From NCBI RefSeq assembly GCF_000721265.1, contig NZ_JOFZ01000013.1:112280-176279 (forward strand): a stretch of DNA of 64,000 nucleotides. The letters run 5' to 3'. The notes beneath the pieces are model-generated. The model was not told where the DNA came from, made no database searches, and worked only from the letters and a program-made list of their open reading frames with translations. This document shows, in pieces, positions 37,323 to 46,738 of this stretch. The stretch comes from Streptomyces sp. NRRL F-5126. Lineage in GTDB: Bacteria; Actinomycetota; Actinomycetes; Streptomycetales; Streptomycetaceae. A program made the translations under genes and the position numbers. Positions within the stretch are counted from its first letter, which is position 1. Each line of letters opens with the position of its first letter.

Positions 37323-40175
37323 CTACTGCGGCGGCGCCTGAGGCGGCGGCTGCGCCGGCCACCCGGGCGGCGGCACCGTGCCGTCCTGGTTGTTGGCGTC
37401 CCGTCCGGCCCGCTCGTCCTGCGGGCCCTGCTGATCGGGTCCGGGGGCCGGCGGCTGCGCCGGAACTCCGGGTGCCGGCGGCGGACCCCACCCGGGCTGC
37501 GGCTGGGGTGCCGGCGGATAGCCGTAGGACTGCTGCCCGTACGGCGCACCGTAGGCGGGGGGCTGCCCGGGCGCACCCTGCGGTGGGATGCCGGGCTGCG
37601 GCGCGTACGGCTGACCGGGCGCCGGCTGCTGTCCCGGCATGGGCTGCTGACCCGGCATCGGCTGGGCGGGGATCGCCTGGCCGGGCATCGGCGGCGCCAG
37701 GTGCGGCGGAGGCCCGCTGCCCTCCGCGAGCCACAGCCCCTGCTGCTGCTGTGCGCGCGCGAAGTCGTCGGCGACGAGGGCCGAGAGGTTGAAGTACGCC
37801 TCGCGGGTCTTCGGCCGCATCATGTCGAGATCGACCTCGGCGCCCGCCGCGAGGTGCTCGTCGAACGGCACGACGACCACGCCGCGGCAGCGGGTCTCGA
37901 AGTGCTGCACGATGTCCTCGACCTTGATCATCTTTCCGGTCTCGCGCACGCCGGAGATGACCGTGAGGGAGCGCTGCACCAGATCCGCGTACCCGTGCGC
38001 GGACAGCCAGTCGAGCGTCGTGGAAGCACTGCTCGCGCCGTCGACGGACGGGGTGGAGACGATGATCAGCTGGTCGGCGAGGTCGAGTACCCCGCGCATC
38101 GCGCTGTAGAGCAGGCCCGTGCCTGAGTCCGTCAGGATGATCGGGTACTGCTTGCCGAGGACCTCGATGGCCCTGCGGTAGTCCTCGTCGTTGAACGTCG
38201 TCGAGACGGCGGGGTCCACGTCGTTGGCGATGATCTCCAGTCCCGAAGGGGCCTGCGAGGTGAACCGCCTGATGTCCATGTAGCTGCTCAGGTAGGGGAT
38301 CGCCTGCACCAGGTCGCGGATGGTCGCGCCCGTCTCGCGGCGCACCCTGCGGCCGAGCGTGCCCGCGTCCGGGTTGGCGTCGATCGCAAGGATCTTGTCC
38401 TGCCGTTCCGTTGCGAGGGTGGAGCCGAGCGCCGTGGTGGTGGTCGTCTTGCCGACACCGCCCTTGAGGCTGATCACCGCGATCCGGTAGCAGGACAGCA
38501 CCGGCGTCCTGATCAGTTCGAGCTTGCGCAGCCGGTCCGCCTCCGCGGCCTTGCCGCCGAACTTGAACCTCGACGCGGCGGGGTTGCGGTTGCTCTTCGC
38601 CTTCTGCCTGCCGCCGCGCAGCAGGCGGTCGGACGACAACTCGACGGCGGCCGTGTAACCGAGCGGAGCGCCCGGTACCGACCGCTCGCGGTGGTCGGGC
38701 GAGGCGGGGGAGGGCCAGCCGGCGCCGGTCCGCGGATCGATCGGCTGCTGCGGGCCGGACGGCTGCGGCGGTACCTGCCCGGGCTGCGGAGCACCGGGCT
38801 GCGGGAACCCGTAGCCGCCCTGCGGGAGCTGCCCGTCCGGCCGGCCCGGCTGACCTGGCTGGCCCGGCTGCGGGTAGCCGTAGCCAGGTGCCTGCGGAGG
38901 AACCGGGGCGCCCTGCGCACCCGGGTAGCCGTAACCGCCGGGCTGCTGCGGCGGCCACGGGGCGGGTGCGCCAGGAGCCTGTGGCGCGGGCGGCTGCGGG
39001 GCGGCGGGCGGCGCGGGCGGCTGCGCGCCGCCCTGGGGCGCGGCGGGGTTCGCGGGCCACTGCGGCGCCGAACCCGGCACGGCCGGCGGGAAGGAGGGCG
39101 GCAGCGGCGGGAGTCCGCCGTTCTGCGCCGGGCCGGGCGCGGGCGCGCCCGCCGCCCACGGGTCGCCGCCGGGCGCGGCCGGTGCCGCGGCGGCGGGCGG
39201 CGCCGTGCCAGTGCTTGTTCCCGGCTCCACGGTGGGAGGAAGCGCCCCGGGCGGAGCGATGCCGGGGTTCGGCTCGGGGGGTTCGGCTTCGGCGGCCGGT
39301 CGCTGGTCGGGAAGGGGTGCCTGTGGCCCGGCCGTGCCGGGCTCCGCGGCGGGCGGCGGCTCTGCCGGTGCTGACGCGGCGCCGGCGTCCGCCTGCTTCT
39401 GGACCGCCTGCGCCGTCGGCTGAGGGGCCTCGGCCTTGTCCACCGTCAGGTGCGCCGGGGCAGGGGCCGGGGCCGGTGGAGCGGGCTGCTCTCCGGAGGC
39501 GTGCGCGGCGTCGGCGGGGGCCTCGTCCTCGGCCGGAGCGGGTTCTTCCGGGGCTTCGCCGGCCGCGGTGCCGGCGGCACGCGCCGCGAGCCGCGCCGCC
39601 AACTCGCTCTTGAGCGTGCCGGGCGCGAAACGCGCCGGCGTGCCGGGCTCCACGCCGTCAAGGACGTGGGGCTCGGATGCCTGAGGCTCCGCAGCCGCGG
39701 GGGCCGCCTCGGGCGTCGCGGGCGGCAGGGGCGCAGTTGGGGGTGCCGGCGCAGCGGGGGGTGGGGGAGGCGCCGGCTGCGCGGGCGCGCCGGCGGGAGG
39801 AGTCGCGTCGGTGCCGGCCGCCTCGGCAGGCGGCGGAGGCGCCGCCCAGTCGGCGGGCAGCGGGGGCGCCTGGCCGACCGGCTGGAAGCCGCTGCCGGCG
39901 GGCAGCCCCGGTACGGTCAGCGGCGCGCCGGAAGGCGGCGGGGGAGTGGAGCGGCTGTCGTACCCGGCGGAGCCGGGGGCCCTGCTCGACCCGTTCTGCC
40001 CGTTCTGCCCGGCGGACGCGCCGCCGGAAGAGTCCCCCGAGGCGTTCTGCGTGTACCAGGCGGGCGGGGTGTAGTCGATGGTGAACTCACCCGTCAGCTC
40101 GGGCTCCGCGTCGGACTGATCGTCCGCGGGCGGCACGCTCCAGCCGTCGCGGAACTCGTCCCGATCGCCGTTCAC
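37323..40175 (-). CDS. proline-rich MinD/ParA-like ATPase, EspI-like ESX accessory
   Basis: 950 residues. The first ~550 are Pro/Ala/Gln-rich and disordered. Then comes a MinD/ParA ATPase domain (about 562-815) with deviant Walker [13 protein letters not shown] (Lys576), [14 protein letters not shown] and [15 protein letters not shown]; last is a Gln/Pro-rich tail of ~130 residues. This matches mycobacterial EspI, a proline-rich ATPase that tunes ESX-1 secretion at low ATP. GTG 40175 with AGGAGG 4 bases upstream was chosen over the longer frame from 40316. Downstream of eccE on the same strand after a 389-base gap. The regulatory role here is inferred. Confidence 0.78.
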   Translation of the reverse strand: MNGDRDEFRDGWSVPPADDQSDAEPELTGEFTIDYTPPAWYTQNASGDSSGGASAGQNGQNGSSRAPGSAGYDSRSTPPPPSGAPLTVPGLPAGSGFQPVGQAPPLPADWAAPPPPAEAAGTDATPPAGAPAQPAPPPPPAAPAPPTAPLPPATPEAAPAAAEPQASEPHVLDGVEPGTPARFAPGTLKSELAARLAARAAGTAAGEAPEEPAPAEDEAPADAAHASGEQPAPPAPAPAPAHLTVDKAEAPQPTAQAVQKQADAGAASAPAEPPPAAEPGTAGPQAPLPDQRPAAEAEPPEPNPGIAPPGALPPTVEPGTSTGTAPPAAAAPAAPGGDPWAAGAPAPGPAQNGGLPPLPPSFPPAVPGSAPQWPANPAAPQGGAQPPAPPAAPQPPAPQAPGAPAPWPPQQPGGYGYPGAQGAPVPPQAPGYGYPQPGQPGQPGRPDGQLPQGGYGFPQPGAPQPGQVPPQPSGPQQPIDPRTGAGWPSPASPDHRERSVPGAPLGYTAAVELSSDRLLRGGRQKAKSNRNPAASRFKFGGKAAEADRLRKLELIRTPVLSCYRIAVISLKGGVGKTTTTTALGSTLATERQDKILAIDANPDAGTLGRRVRRETGATIRDLVQAIPYLSSYMDIRRFTSQAPSGLEIIANDVDPAVSTTFNDEDYRRAIEVLGKQYPIILTDSGTGLLYSAMRGVLDLADQLIIVSTPSVDGASSASTTLDWLSAHGYADLVQRSLTVISGVRETGKMIKVEDIVQHFETRCRGVVVVPFDEHLAAGAEVDLDMMRPKTREAYFNLSALVADDFARAQQQQGLWLAEGSGPPPHLAPPMPGQAIPAQPMPGQQPMPGQQPAPGQPYAPQPGIPPQGAPGQPPAYGAPYGQQSYGYPPAPQPQPGWGPPPAPGVPAQPPAPGPDQQGPQDERAGRDANNQDGTVPPPGWPAQPPPQAPPQ

Positions 40176-40564
40176 TTTGCCTCCTGGTGTGGTCGAGCAC
40201 CCTTGTGCCGTCGTGGGTGGGGGCGACGGATGTCCTGCCTCGCGTCCGGCTCGCCCGGCTCTCCCCCTGGCGGCGCGGCTGCCCTGCCCGCAGGTACCTG
40301 CCGCGCCCGTACCCACCCTAATCGCCGTCGACGCACCTGTGGCAGGCCAGATCGAGGACCGGCGCCCTGGTCCGCCGCATCCCCCGCCTCGCTCAAGTGG
40401 GTGTCACGCGGCGCCCGGTGAACTTCGCCCGGGCGCAAATCGGCACATGAGCCGACATGCCGGTGTGCCCTCGTGGAGAAACAGGCACAGTAAAGGCACA
40501 GGGAAATGCCACTCGCGCCGTCGCACGCGGCGCCCCCGCGTGGTGACGGGCACACCGTCCCGCG
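40176..40564. other. 389-base gap upstream of the EspI-like gene
   Basis: No credible gene. It holds four GGCACA/TGTGCC copies (40442-40500) and a relatively AT-rich stretch around 40470-40510, likely the promoter of the minus-strand ATPase gene. Confidence 0.5.
40442..40500. repeat. four phased GGCACA half-sites
   Basis: GGCACA at 40442-40447, 40484-40489 and 40495-40500, and its complement TGTGCC at 40464-40469. Centre spacings are 22, 20 and 11 bases, near whole helical turns. Candidate regulator array upstream of the EspI-like gene. Confidence 0.4.
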
Positions 40565-41482
40565 TCAGTCCATCCTGCGTGCCGCGCCCAGCAGCCCTGT
40601 CTCCGCGTCCGTCGCCTGCGTCATCACGAACTGCCGGTCCCGCTCCGTGCACCAGAGGGTGACCCCGTCGGCGAGTGTCGTCAGCGCCGCCGCCTCCCCC
40701 TGCGGCAGGCCCATGATCCGGCCGATCTGCTCGCCCTCGTCCGGTGACACCCGCTGGACGCCGACGAGGTCCGACTTGCGCATCAGACGCGGCGCCACAG
40801 GGCTCAGATAGGGCAGCAGCGTCACGACCGACTGCCAGGGCGCCGAGACCACACGCCCGCGCGGCGGCCGCATCCCGCAGTCCCGCACGATCACGACCGG
40901 GCTGCCCGCCGAGGCGCCCTGCGGCGGCACGCGACCCACGTCGTGCAGGGTGATGCACGGCTGGCCGCCGCCCGCGGCCTGGGCCAGCGCCGCCCACACC
41001 TGCGTCCTGCCGGTCTCGACGGCGACACGCGCGCCGGTGGCCGCCGCACGCAACGCGAGGATCTGGGCCGTCCACAGGCCGCCGATCAGCGTGACGTCGT
41101 ACGGCGCGGGCCTGTTGACGCCGAGCACCGCGGGCCTGCTGTTCGCGTCGACGCCGATCATCACGCCGTCGTCGCCCACGGGAAGGGCGAGCGATTCCAG
41201 CTGGTCGAGCGAGAGCGCATGGCGCTCACGGCGCGGGCCGATCAGGCCGAAGCCGATCCGCGGCCTGCCGCCCGACGGCCGCGCGGGCCGCACGGCGCGC
41301 CGCGGCCTGGCGGGCGCCCGCCCCGCAGGAGCACCCTGCACGGGCGGCACGCCCTGGCCCGGCACGCCCGCCTGAGGCACCGGCTGCGCACGCACCCCCT
41401 GCGAGGCGACGGGCCGGCCCACGACACCGGGCTGCTGCGGCGGTTGCCCGGCACCGCCGGACGTGGGAACGGGCGCGGACAT
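40565..41482 (-). CDS. uncharacterised ESX-locus protein coupled to eccE
   Basis: 305 residues, soluble, not recognised as a named family. After a Gln/Pro/Gly-rich ~65-residue start it has a folded part (FGLIGPRRERHALSLDQLES, VMIGVDANSRPAVLGV, DVTLIGGLWTAQILALRAAA, SPVVIVRDCGMRPPRG) that looks like a Rossmann-type or degenerate NTPase domain without a P-loop. Its ATG overlaps the eccE stop (TGATG), so it is made together with EccE and is probably a streptomycete-type ESX component. Function unknown. Confidence 0.6.
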   Translation of the reverse strand: MSAPVPTSGGAGQPPQQPGVVGRPVASQGVRAQPVPQAGVPGQGVPPVQGAPAGRAPARPRRAVRPARPSGGRPRIGFGLIGPRRERHALSLDQLESLALPVGDDGVMIGVDANSRPAVLGVNRPAPYDVTLIGGLWTAQILALRAAATGARVAVETGRTQVWAALAQAAGGGQPCITLHDVGRVPPQGASAGSPVVIVRDCGMRPPRGRVVSAPWQSVVTLLPYLSPVAPRLMRKSDLVGVQRVSPDEGEQIGRIMGLPQGEAAALTTLADGVTLWCTERDRQFVMTQATDAETGLLGAARRMD

Positions 41483-42777
41483 CAGCGGGTACCCCCCAGC
41501 GGGAGCGTGGCGAGCATGCCGGGCACCTGCTCCCTGTCCAGGCGCACCAGCGACGTGCGCACACCGCGCGCCGTCCGCTCCAGTTCGTGGCGGGCGGTGA
41601 GGAGTTCCTCGTCGCTGCGGCCGGTGATCCGTACATGGCCGGTGACCGTGACGCCCTGGCGCTCGCCACGGCCCACGGTCAGGCTGAACGTCGTCGCCAG
41701 CGCCGGGATCGACGTCAGCAGCGCCACGAGGTGCGGCATCGACGCGCCACCCGCGCCCAGCTCGGGCCACCTCGCCACCCAGTACGTCGTGTGCCTGCGG
41801 TCGTCGCAGCGCCACGTGCGGGACGTCTCCTTGGTGCGCCTGCTCTGCGCGGCCGCCCTCCCGGCCTGGGCGATGGCCATCGGGCTCGCGCACGTGGAGA
41901 CCGCGATGGCGGCCGTCAGCTCCTGGTCCGTCAGCACCGTGGCACGGAAACCCGCGCCGGCCAGACGGCTCGCGAGCTGGTCCGCCGCGCGCACCGCGCA
42001 CTTCTGCGCGCCCAGCAGCCCGCCGCCGCGCGCGGCCACCGCCTCGGCGCACAGCTCCGGGTCGAGCTTGAGCGCCACCCATGTGATCCGCAGGGCGGGC
42101 GCGCCCGTCTGCGCCTGGAGCGGCGCGTAGTTGCGGGCGGCCATCGACTGCGGCGGCAGGTGCGGCGCGGGCGCCGGCTGCGTGTGCTGGACGATCTGCG
42201 CCGACTCGAGACGTATCCCGTCGAAGTCCAGGATCTCGCGCAGCAGAGCGACGGGCAGCGGGCGAGCCGCGCGGTCGGCCCGCAGCGCCGAGCCCTCCGA
42301 CTCGATGCGCACCACGGTGGTCAGGAACGTGCCGTCGCCGATCATGCCGACCGGGCGGCGGTCGCGCTCGCTGTACACGTACGTGCGCAGCGCCGGGTCG
42401 CACTCGACAGCGGGGGCCAGGCCTGGCTCGACGTCCGGCGGGATCGTGAGTGCGGCGGCCCTGCGCGTCCGCCTGCGCAGCGCCATGGCCGTACCCAGCC
42501 ACTCGGGCAGCGAACGGCGGTGCCTGCGCACCACGGCCAGCAGCACCAGAACGGCCGCGACCACGCCGGCGGGCACCAGCATGAGCGGGCTGATCACCCA
42601 GCCCACCAGCAGCGCCGCCGCTGCCAGCTCGAACAGGACGATCTGCTGCATGCGCAGCGGCCCGAAGTGCCCAGGACGCGCCGCCCTGCCCGCTGCCGCG
42701 GGCGTCGCCGCGGGCGCGGGGGAGGGCGTGGCGGGCGGCCCCGCCGCGGCGGGTGGCGACTGCGTCGCAAAAGCCAT
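41482..42777 (-). CDS. eccE: type VII secretion protein EccE
   Basis: 431 residues. Two transmembrane helices near residues 45-90 (IVLFELAAAALLVGWVISPL, LVPAGVVAAVLVLLAVVRRH) precede a cytoplasmic domain typical of EccE (YVYSERDRRPVGMIGDGTF; RPLPVALLREILDFDGIRLE; TWVALKLDPELCAEAVAARG). EccE sits at the rim of the ESX membrane complex with EccB, C and D. Divergent from eccB across a 200-base gap. ATG 42777. Confidence 0.85.
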   Translation of the reverse strand: MAFATQSPPAAAGPPATPSPAPAATPAAAGRAARPGHFGPLRMQQIVLFELAAAALLVGWVISPLMLVPAGVVAAVLVLLAVVRRHRRSLPEWLGTAMALRRRTRRAAALTIPPDVEPGLAPAVECDPALRTYVYSERDRRPVGMIGDGTFLTTVVRIESEGSALRADRAARPLPVALLREILDFDGIRLESAQIVQHTQPAPAPHLPPQSMAARNYAPLQAQTGAPALRITWVALKLDPELCAEAVAARGGGLLGAQKCAVRAADQLASRLAGAGFRATVLTDQELTAAIAVSTCASPMAIAQAGRAAAQSRRTKETSRTWRCDDRRHTTYWVARWPELGAGGASMPHLVALLTSIPALATTFSLTVGRGERQGVTVTGHVRITGRSDEELLTARHELERTARGVRTSLVRLDREQVPGMLATLPLGGTR

Positions 42778-42977
42778 GCTGTGAATCCCCCCGAATCGTC
42801 CCGATCGGCCTGCGCGGCCGGGGCTTGACGGCCGGATCACCCTACCCGGCCCGGCGCTCCACCCGGCCAACAGGCATAGTAGGGGGCCGGTCCGACACTC
42901 GGGCAGGGCACGGGGGACACGCGCCGGCCGCTGCGCAACAGGGCCGTACCGTGACTTCTTTTCACGAGTGGGGACTC

Positions 42978-44525
42978 ATGGCATCACGGCGGGACGAGCT
43001 CAACGCGTACACCTTCGCGAAGAAGCGCACAGTGGCGTCTTTCCTGCAACCCTCGCTCACCGGGACCGAGGAGGGCGCGCCGCGGCCCATGCGGACGGTC
43101 CTGCCGAGCCTGGTCGTCGGGGCCCTGGTGCTCGCGGGGTTCGGGGCGCTCGGCATGTTCAAGCCGACCGCGCCCAAGGATTGGGCCAAGCCCGGCGCGA
43201 ACGTCATCGTCGGCAAGCAGTCCACGACCCGGTACGTCGTGCTGCCCACGGGCTCAGGCAAGTCCAAGCACAACCTGCTGCACCCGGTGCTCAACCTCGC
43301 GTCGGCGCGGCTGCTGCTCGACCCCGACCAGTTCTCCGTCGTCCAGGTCGACGACAAGGTCCTCGACGCGGGCAAGCCGCCGCGCGGCGCCCTCATCGGC
43401 ATCCCGTACGCGCCCGACCGGCTGCCCACGGCCGCCGAGGCGGGCAGCCCCAAGCGGTGGGCGGTGTGCGAGCAGCCGGGCGGCGGCAGCGGCGGCGGCG
43501 TGCAGAAGGCCGCGTTCGTCTTCGCCCAGCGGGACTTCAAGCGCACTGAGGGCAAGGACCGCCTCTCCGGCGGCCAGACGCTCTACGTGCGTGGGCAGGA
43601 CGGTTCCCGCTACCTGGTCGACCCGGGCGGCACGAAGTACCTGCTGAAGGGGAAGCCGGGCGACGGCCTCGCCACCGCCCTGATCGGCCAGGGCCGCGAA
43701 CCCGAGCCCGTCACCGACGACTGGCTGGCAACGCTGCACACCGGCAGCCCCGTCGACTTCCCGCTGATTCCCGGAACGGTCGGCGAGGACGCCGGAGTCG
43801 GCGGGGGCCTCAGCCCGCGGCAGGACCGCGTCGGCATGGTGCTCAGCGCGCAGACCGGCTCAGGCCCTCAGAAGTACGTCGTACTGCAGGGCAAGGTGGA
43901 GCCGGTCACCGACTTCACCGCCTGGCTCCTGATCAACGCACCGCAGACGAACTCCCTCGACATGAACGGCGCGCCGACCACCGTCGACGCCCAGTCCATC
44001 GCCCCGGAATCCACCTTCTTCGGGCAGGAGCACGACTGGCCCAAGGAGCGCGCCCGGCAGGTCAACGCCGTCGGCGACAGCAGCGCGCGGGACACCGTGT
44101 GCAGCGTGCTGCGCAAGACCGGCAGCAGCGGCCGCACCTCCCTGTCGACCTGGGCGGGCACGTCGTACCCGGCCAGGATCACGGACGGCGGTGGCACGTC
44201 CACCTACGTCACGCCCGGCAGCGGCCTGCTCTACAACGAGGTGCAGGGCCACCAGTCGAAGGCGGGCGGCTCGCTGTTCCTCGTCACCGACACCGGCCTC
44301 AGGTACGCCGTACAGGCGAACGGCGACAGCGACTCGAAGCACTCGGACATCGGGGCGGGCGACGACCGCAAGACGCAGGACGGCCGTCCGCAGCCGAGCC
44401 AGGCGCAGATCCGGCTCGGGTACGAGAAGGTCGACCCGGTGCCCGTGCCGATCGCCTGGTCCGGCTTCCTGTCCAAGGGGCCGCGCCTCGACACCAACAG
44501 CGCCCGCCAGCCGCAGGGCTCGTAG
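42978..44525 (+). CDS. eccB: type VII secretion protein EccB
   Basis: 515 residues. The N-terminal signature RRDELNAYTFAKKRTVASFL precedes one transmembrane helix (about 40-58, VVGALVLAGFGALGMF). The rest is extracytoplasmic with the EccB repeats (VLNLASARLLL, GIPYAPDRLP, WAVCEQPGGG with Cys). EccB forms the outer-facing part of the ESX core complex. ATG 42978; the mycosin gene starts 11 bases after it. Confidence 0.92.
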   Translation: MASRRDELNAYTFAKKRTVASFLQPSLTGTEEGAPRPMRTVLPSLVVGALVLAGFGALGMFKPTAPKDWAKPGANVIVGKQSTTRYVVLPTGSGKSKHNLLHPVLNLASARLLLDPDQFSVVQVDDKVLDAGKPPRGALIGIPYAPDRLPTAAEAGSPKRWAVCEQPGGGSGGGVQKAAFVFAQRDFKRTEGKDRLSGGQTLYVRGQDGSRYLVDPGGTKYLLKGKPGDGLATALIGQGREPEPVTDDWLATLHTGSPVDFPLIPGTVGEDAGVGGGLSPRQDRVGMVLSAQTGSGPQKYVVLQGKVEPVTDFTAWLLINAPQTNSLDMNGAPTTVDAQSIAPESTFFGQEHDWPKERARQVNAVGDSSARDTVCSVLRKTGSSGRTSLSTWAGTSYPARITDGGGTSTYVTPGSGLLYNEVQGHQSKAGGSLFLVTDTGLRYAVQANGDSDSKHSDIGAGDDRKTQDGRPQPSQAQIRLGYEKVDPVPVPIAWSGFLSKGPRLDTNSARQPQGS

Positions 44526-44536
44526 GGGGAGTGGCG

Positions 44537-45802
44537 ATGACGTACCTGTTCCGGCGGGCCGCCGTGCTCGCCTCCGCCGCCGCACTCGCGGGGCTCGCCG
44601 CCCTGCCCCCCGCGGCGGCGGCTCCGCGCGCCGCCGCGCAGGCGCCCCTGGCCCTGGACGGCAGCGGCGAGTGCACGTTCCCGATGAAGAAGCAGATAGC
44701 GGGCACGCCGTGGCCCCTCCAGCGCATCCTCTTCGACGAACTGTGGAAGAAGACCAAGGGCAAGGGCGTACGGGTCGCCGTCATCGACACGGGCGTTGAC
44801 AACGTCAATCCCCAGCTGAAGCCGGCCGTCGACGCGTCGGCGGGCAAGGACTACCTCGGCAAGACCGACGGCACCAAGGACGAGGTCGGCCACGGCACCA
44901 AGGTCGCCGGCATCATCGCCGCACGGCCGCGCGCCGGCACCGGGTTCGTCGGCATCGCCCCCGAGGCCACCATCATCCCGATCCGGCAGAACGACGAGAA
45001 GAACAGCGGCAAGTCGGACACCATGGCCAAGGCCATCAAGTACGCCGTCTCCCAGAACGCCGACGTCATCAACATCTCGCAGGACACGTCCGCCCCTCTC
45101 GGCCCTGAATCGAAACTCGCGCAGGCCGTCGCATACGCCCTCGCCCGCCAGGTCGTGGTCGTCGCGTCGGCGGGCAACGACGGCACCGACGGCAAGTCCC
45201 GCGACACCTACCCCGCCGCGTTCGACGGCGTCCTCGCCGTTGCCGCGTCCGACCGGGACAACGAACGCGCCACGTTCTCCCAGCCGGGACCGTTCGTCGG
45301 GGTCGCGGCGCCGGGCGTCGACATCGTCTCGACGGTGCCGGGCGGCGGGCAGTGCCTCGACAACGGCACCAGCTTCTCCGCCCCGTACGTCGCAGGCGTC
45401 GCCGCGCTGCTGCGCGGCGAGCACCCCGACTGGACCGCCCGGGAGATCGTCGCCCGGATCGAGCAGACCGCCGAGCGCAGCATCAACGGCCACGACGACT
45501 TCATCGGCTGGGGCGTCGTCGACCCCGTCGCGGCCGTCGGCGGCGACGACGGGCCCATCGAGTCGCCGCACCCCGACCCCGGCCCCGCGAAGGCGCCCGC
45601 GCCGCAACCCGCCCACTTCTCCCTGGCGGAGACACCGCAGCAGCGGGGGCAGCGGTACGCGACGTACACGTTCGCCACGGCGGTCGTACTCGTCGCCGTC
45701 GTCGGCGGAACCTCCGTCATCCTGCGCGACAGCCGCAGGAAGGCCGCGGCGCGCGGCAGCGCGGAGACGCGCAACGGGCAGGGGCCGCCCCCGCGAAGGT
45801 GA
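44537..45802 (+). CDS. mycP: type VII secretion-associated serine protease mycosin
   Basis: 421-residue subtilisin-like mycosin. Signal peptide (AAVLASAAALAGLAALPPAA), then catalytic Asp in VAVIDTGVD, His in GHGTKVAG and Ser in NGTSFSAP, and a C-terminal transmembrane helix (FATAVVLVAVVGGTSVIL) followed by Arg/Lys. In mycobacteria, mycosins stabilise the ESX membrane complex and cut some substrates. GGGGGAG lies 6 bases before ATG 44537. Confidence 0.94.
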   Translation: MTYLFRRAAVLASAAALAGLAALPPAAAAPRAAAQAPLALDGSGECTFPMKKQIAGTPWPLQRILFDELWKKTKGKGVRVAVIDTGVDNVNPQLKPAVDASAGKDYLGKTDGTKDEVGHGTKVAGIIAARPRAGTGFVGIAPEATIIPIRQNDEKNSGKSDTMAKAIKYAVSQNADVINISQDTSAPLGPESKLAQAVAYALARQVVVVASAGNDGTDGKSRDTYPAAFDGVLAVAASDRDNERATFSQPGPFVGVAAPGVDIVSTVPGGGQCLDNGTSFSAPYVAGVAALLRGEHPDWTAREIVARIEQTAERSINGHDDFIGWGVVDPVAAVGGDDGPIESPHPDPGPAKAPAPQPAHFSLAETPQQRGQRYATYTFATAVVLVAVVGGTSVILRDSRRKAAARGSAETRNGQGPPPRR

Positions 45803-45810
45803 CTTCCCGG

Positions 45811-45839
45811 TTGGAACAGCTGTACCGAATGGCTAAAGT
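45811..45839 (+). promoter_or_regulatory. promoter of the WXG100 genes
   Basis: TTGGAA-N17-TAAAGT, a good vegetative-type promoter beginning 9 bases after the mycosin stop. Start of transcription expected at ~45846. Confidence 0.6.
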
Positions 45840-45845
45840 TGCGGT

Positions 45846-45865
45846 GGGACCGTGTGCACGGTCCC
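45846..45865. promoter_or_regulatory. palindrome at the start of the WXG100 transcript
   Basis: GGGACCGTGTGCACGGTCCC: 9-base arms around TG, beginning 7 bases after the -10. At DNA level it fits a dimeric repressor operator at +1; at RNA level it would form a hairpin at the 5' end that could protect the message. Confidence 0.6.
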
Positions 45866-45937
45866 GAACACGGGGGCGGCATCGAGCACTTCCCGCCCGC
45901 AGAGGCTTCGCAGGCAGACCATGGGAAAGAGGGCAGG

Positions 45938-46285
45938 ATGTCGCAGCACGGCAAAGACCTGAACGTAACCGCGGACGATCAGACCGACCTCGCCAACAGG
46001 ATCCAGAACTTCCACGAGGAGCTCCAGCGCCGCATCACGTCGCTGAACAGCGTGGTCGACCGCATCCAGGCGGGCTGGCAGGGCGCCGCGAGCAAGGCGT
46101 ACGACACCGCGCAGAACGACCTCAACACACGGCTGCGGTCCATGCGGGTCGACCTCGTCGAGCTGGAGCAGATCATGCGCATGAGCGCGCACGGCTTCAC
46201 GAACGAGGAGCAGGACCGCATCGCGTCCTTCCGGAAGATGGACGACACGACGCAGGGCCAGAGCGCCATCCTCGGCATGGCCTGA
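45938..46285 (+). CDS. WXG100-family ESX substrate (EsxA/B type), 115 aa
   Basis: 115 residues: two helices with the WXG turn RIQAGWQGAASKAY, typical of small type VII substrates that leave the cell as helical-hairpin dimers. The tail has FTNEE, where the other subunit has YxxxD. ATG 45938, with GGGCAGG upstream. Probable partner of the 98-aa WXG100 protein 90 bases downstream. In S. coelicolor the EsxBA pair beside bldB is secreted during development (known there, inferred here). Confidence 0.9.
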   Translation: MSQHGKDLNVTADDQTDLANRIQNFHEELQRRITSLNSVVDRIQAGWQGAASKAYDTAQNDLNTRLRSMRVDLVELEQIMRMSAHGFTNEEQDRIASFRKMDDTTQGQSAILGMA

Positions 46286-46375
46286 GGAACGCCCCGAGCC
46301 ACCTCGCCCGGCGCCCACACGGCCGGGGACACCGTCTTCCCGCGTACGCGCGTACGCGACACCGAGGAGCGAGAC

Positions 46376-46672
46376 ATGACCACAGCAGTCAACTACGACA
46401 CCGTCACCACGGCCGCGAGCGACGTGCGCCGCACGTCGAGTGACCTGACGCGTGAACTCACCGACCTGATGGCCCGGGTGAAGGCCGTCGCCGAGCACTG
46501 GGACGGCCAGGCGAAAGAGGCCTACCACGAGAAGCAGACCGACCTCACCAACCAGATGGACGGCATGAACCAGGACCTGGCGCGCATCGCGGCCCTCCTG
46601 GACCAGGCCGTCGTCGGCTACCAGGACACGGACCGTGGAAACGCGGCCCGGTTCCGCATGAGCATGGGCTGA
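46376..46672 (+). CDS. WXG100-family ESX substrate (EsxA/B type), 98 aa
   Basis: 98 residues with WXG turn AVAEHWDGQAKEAYHEKQ. The C-terminal VGYQDTDRGN contains YxxxD, the type VII export signal, so this subunit likely directs the pair to EccC. GAGGAG lies 7 bases before ATG 46376. The 90-base gap before it contains CGCGTACGCGCGTACGCG. A strong two-way terminator follows. Confidence 0.9.
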   Translation: MTTAVNYDTVTTAASDVRRTSSDLTRELTDLMARVKAVAEHWDGQAKEAYHEKQTDLTNQMDGMNQDLARIAALLDQAVVGYQDTDRGNAARFRMSMG

Positions 46673-46685
46673 CAGTCCCGGCCAC

Positions 46686-46730
46686 AGGCGGAAGGGGGGT
46701 GCCCACCCGGTGGGCACCCCCCTTCCGCCT
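46686..46730. terminator. 22-bp perfect hairpin between esx and bldB
   Basis: 46686-46707 and 46709-46730 are perfectly complementary around one base, giving a ~20-bp stem. It serves as a two-way terminator for the converging WXG100 and bldB transcripts. Confidence 0.85.
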
Positions 46731-46738
46731 GCCGCGAG

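Noticed and set aside
46341-46358. CGCGTACGCGCGTACGCG as a regulator site
   Set aside because: Short CG/TA palindromes are common in this composition and no second copy or promoter link is seen.
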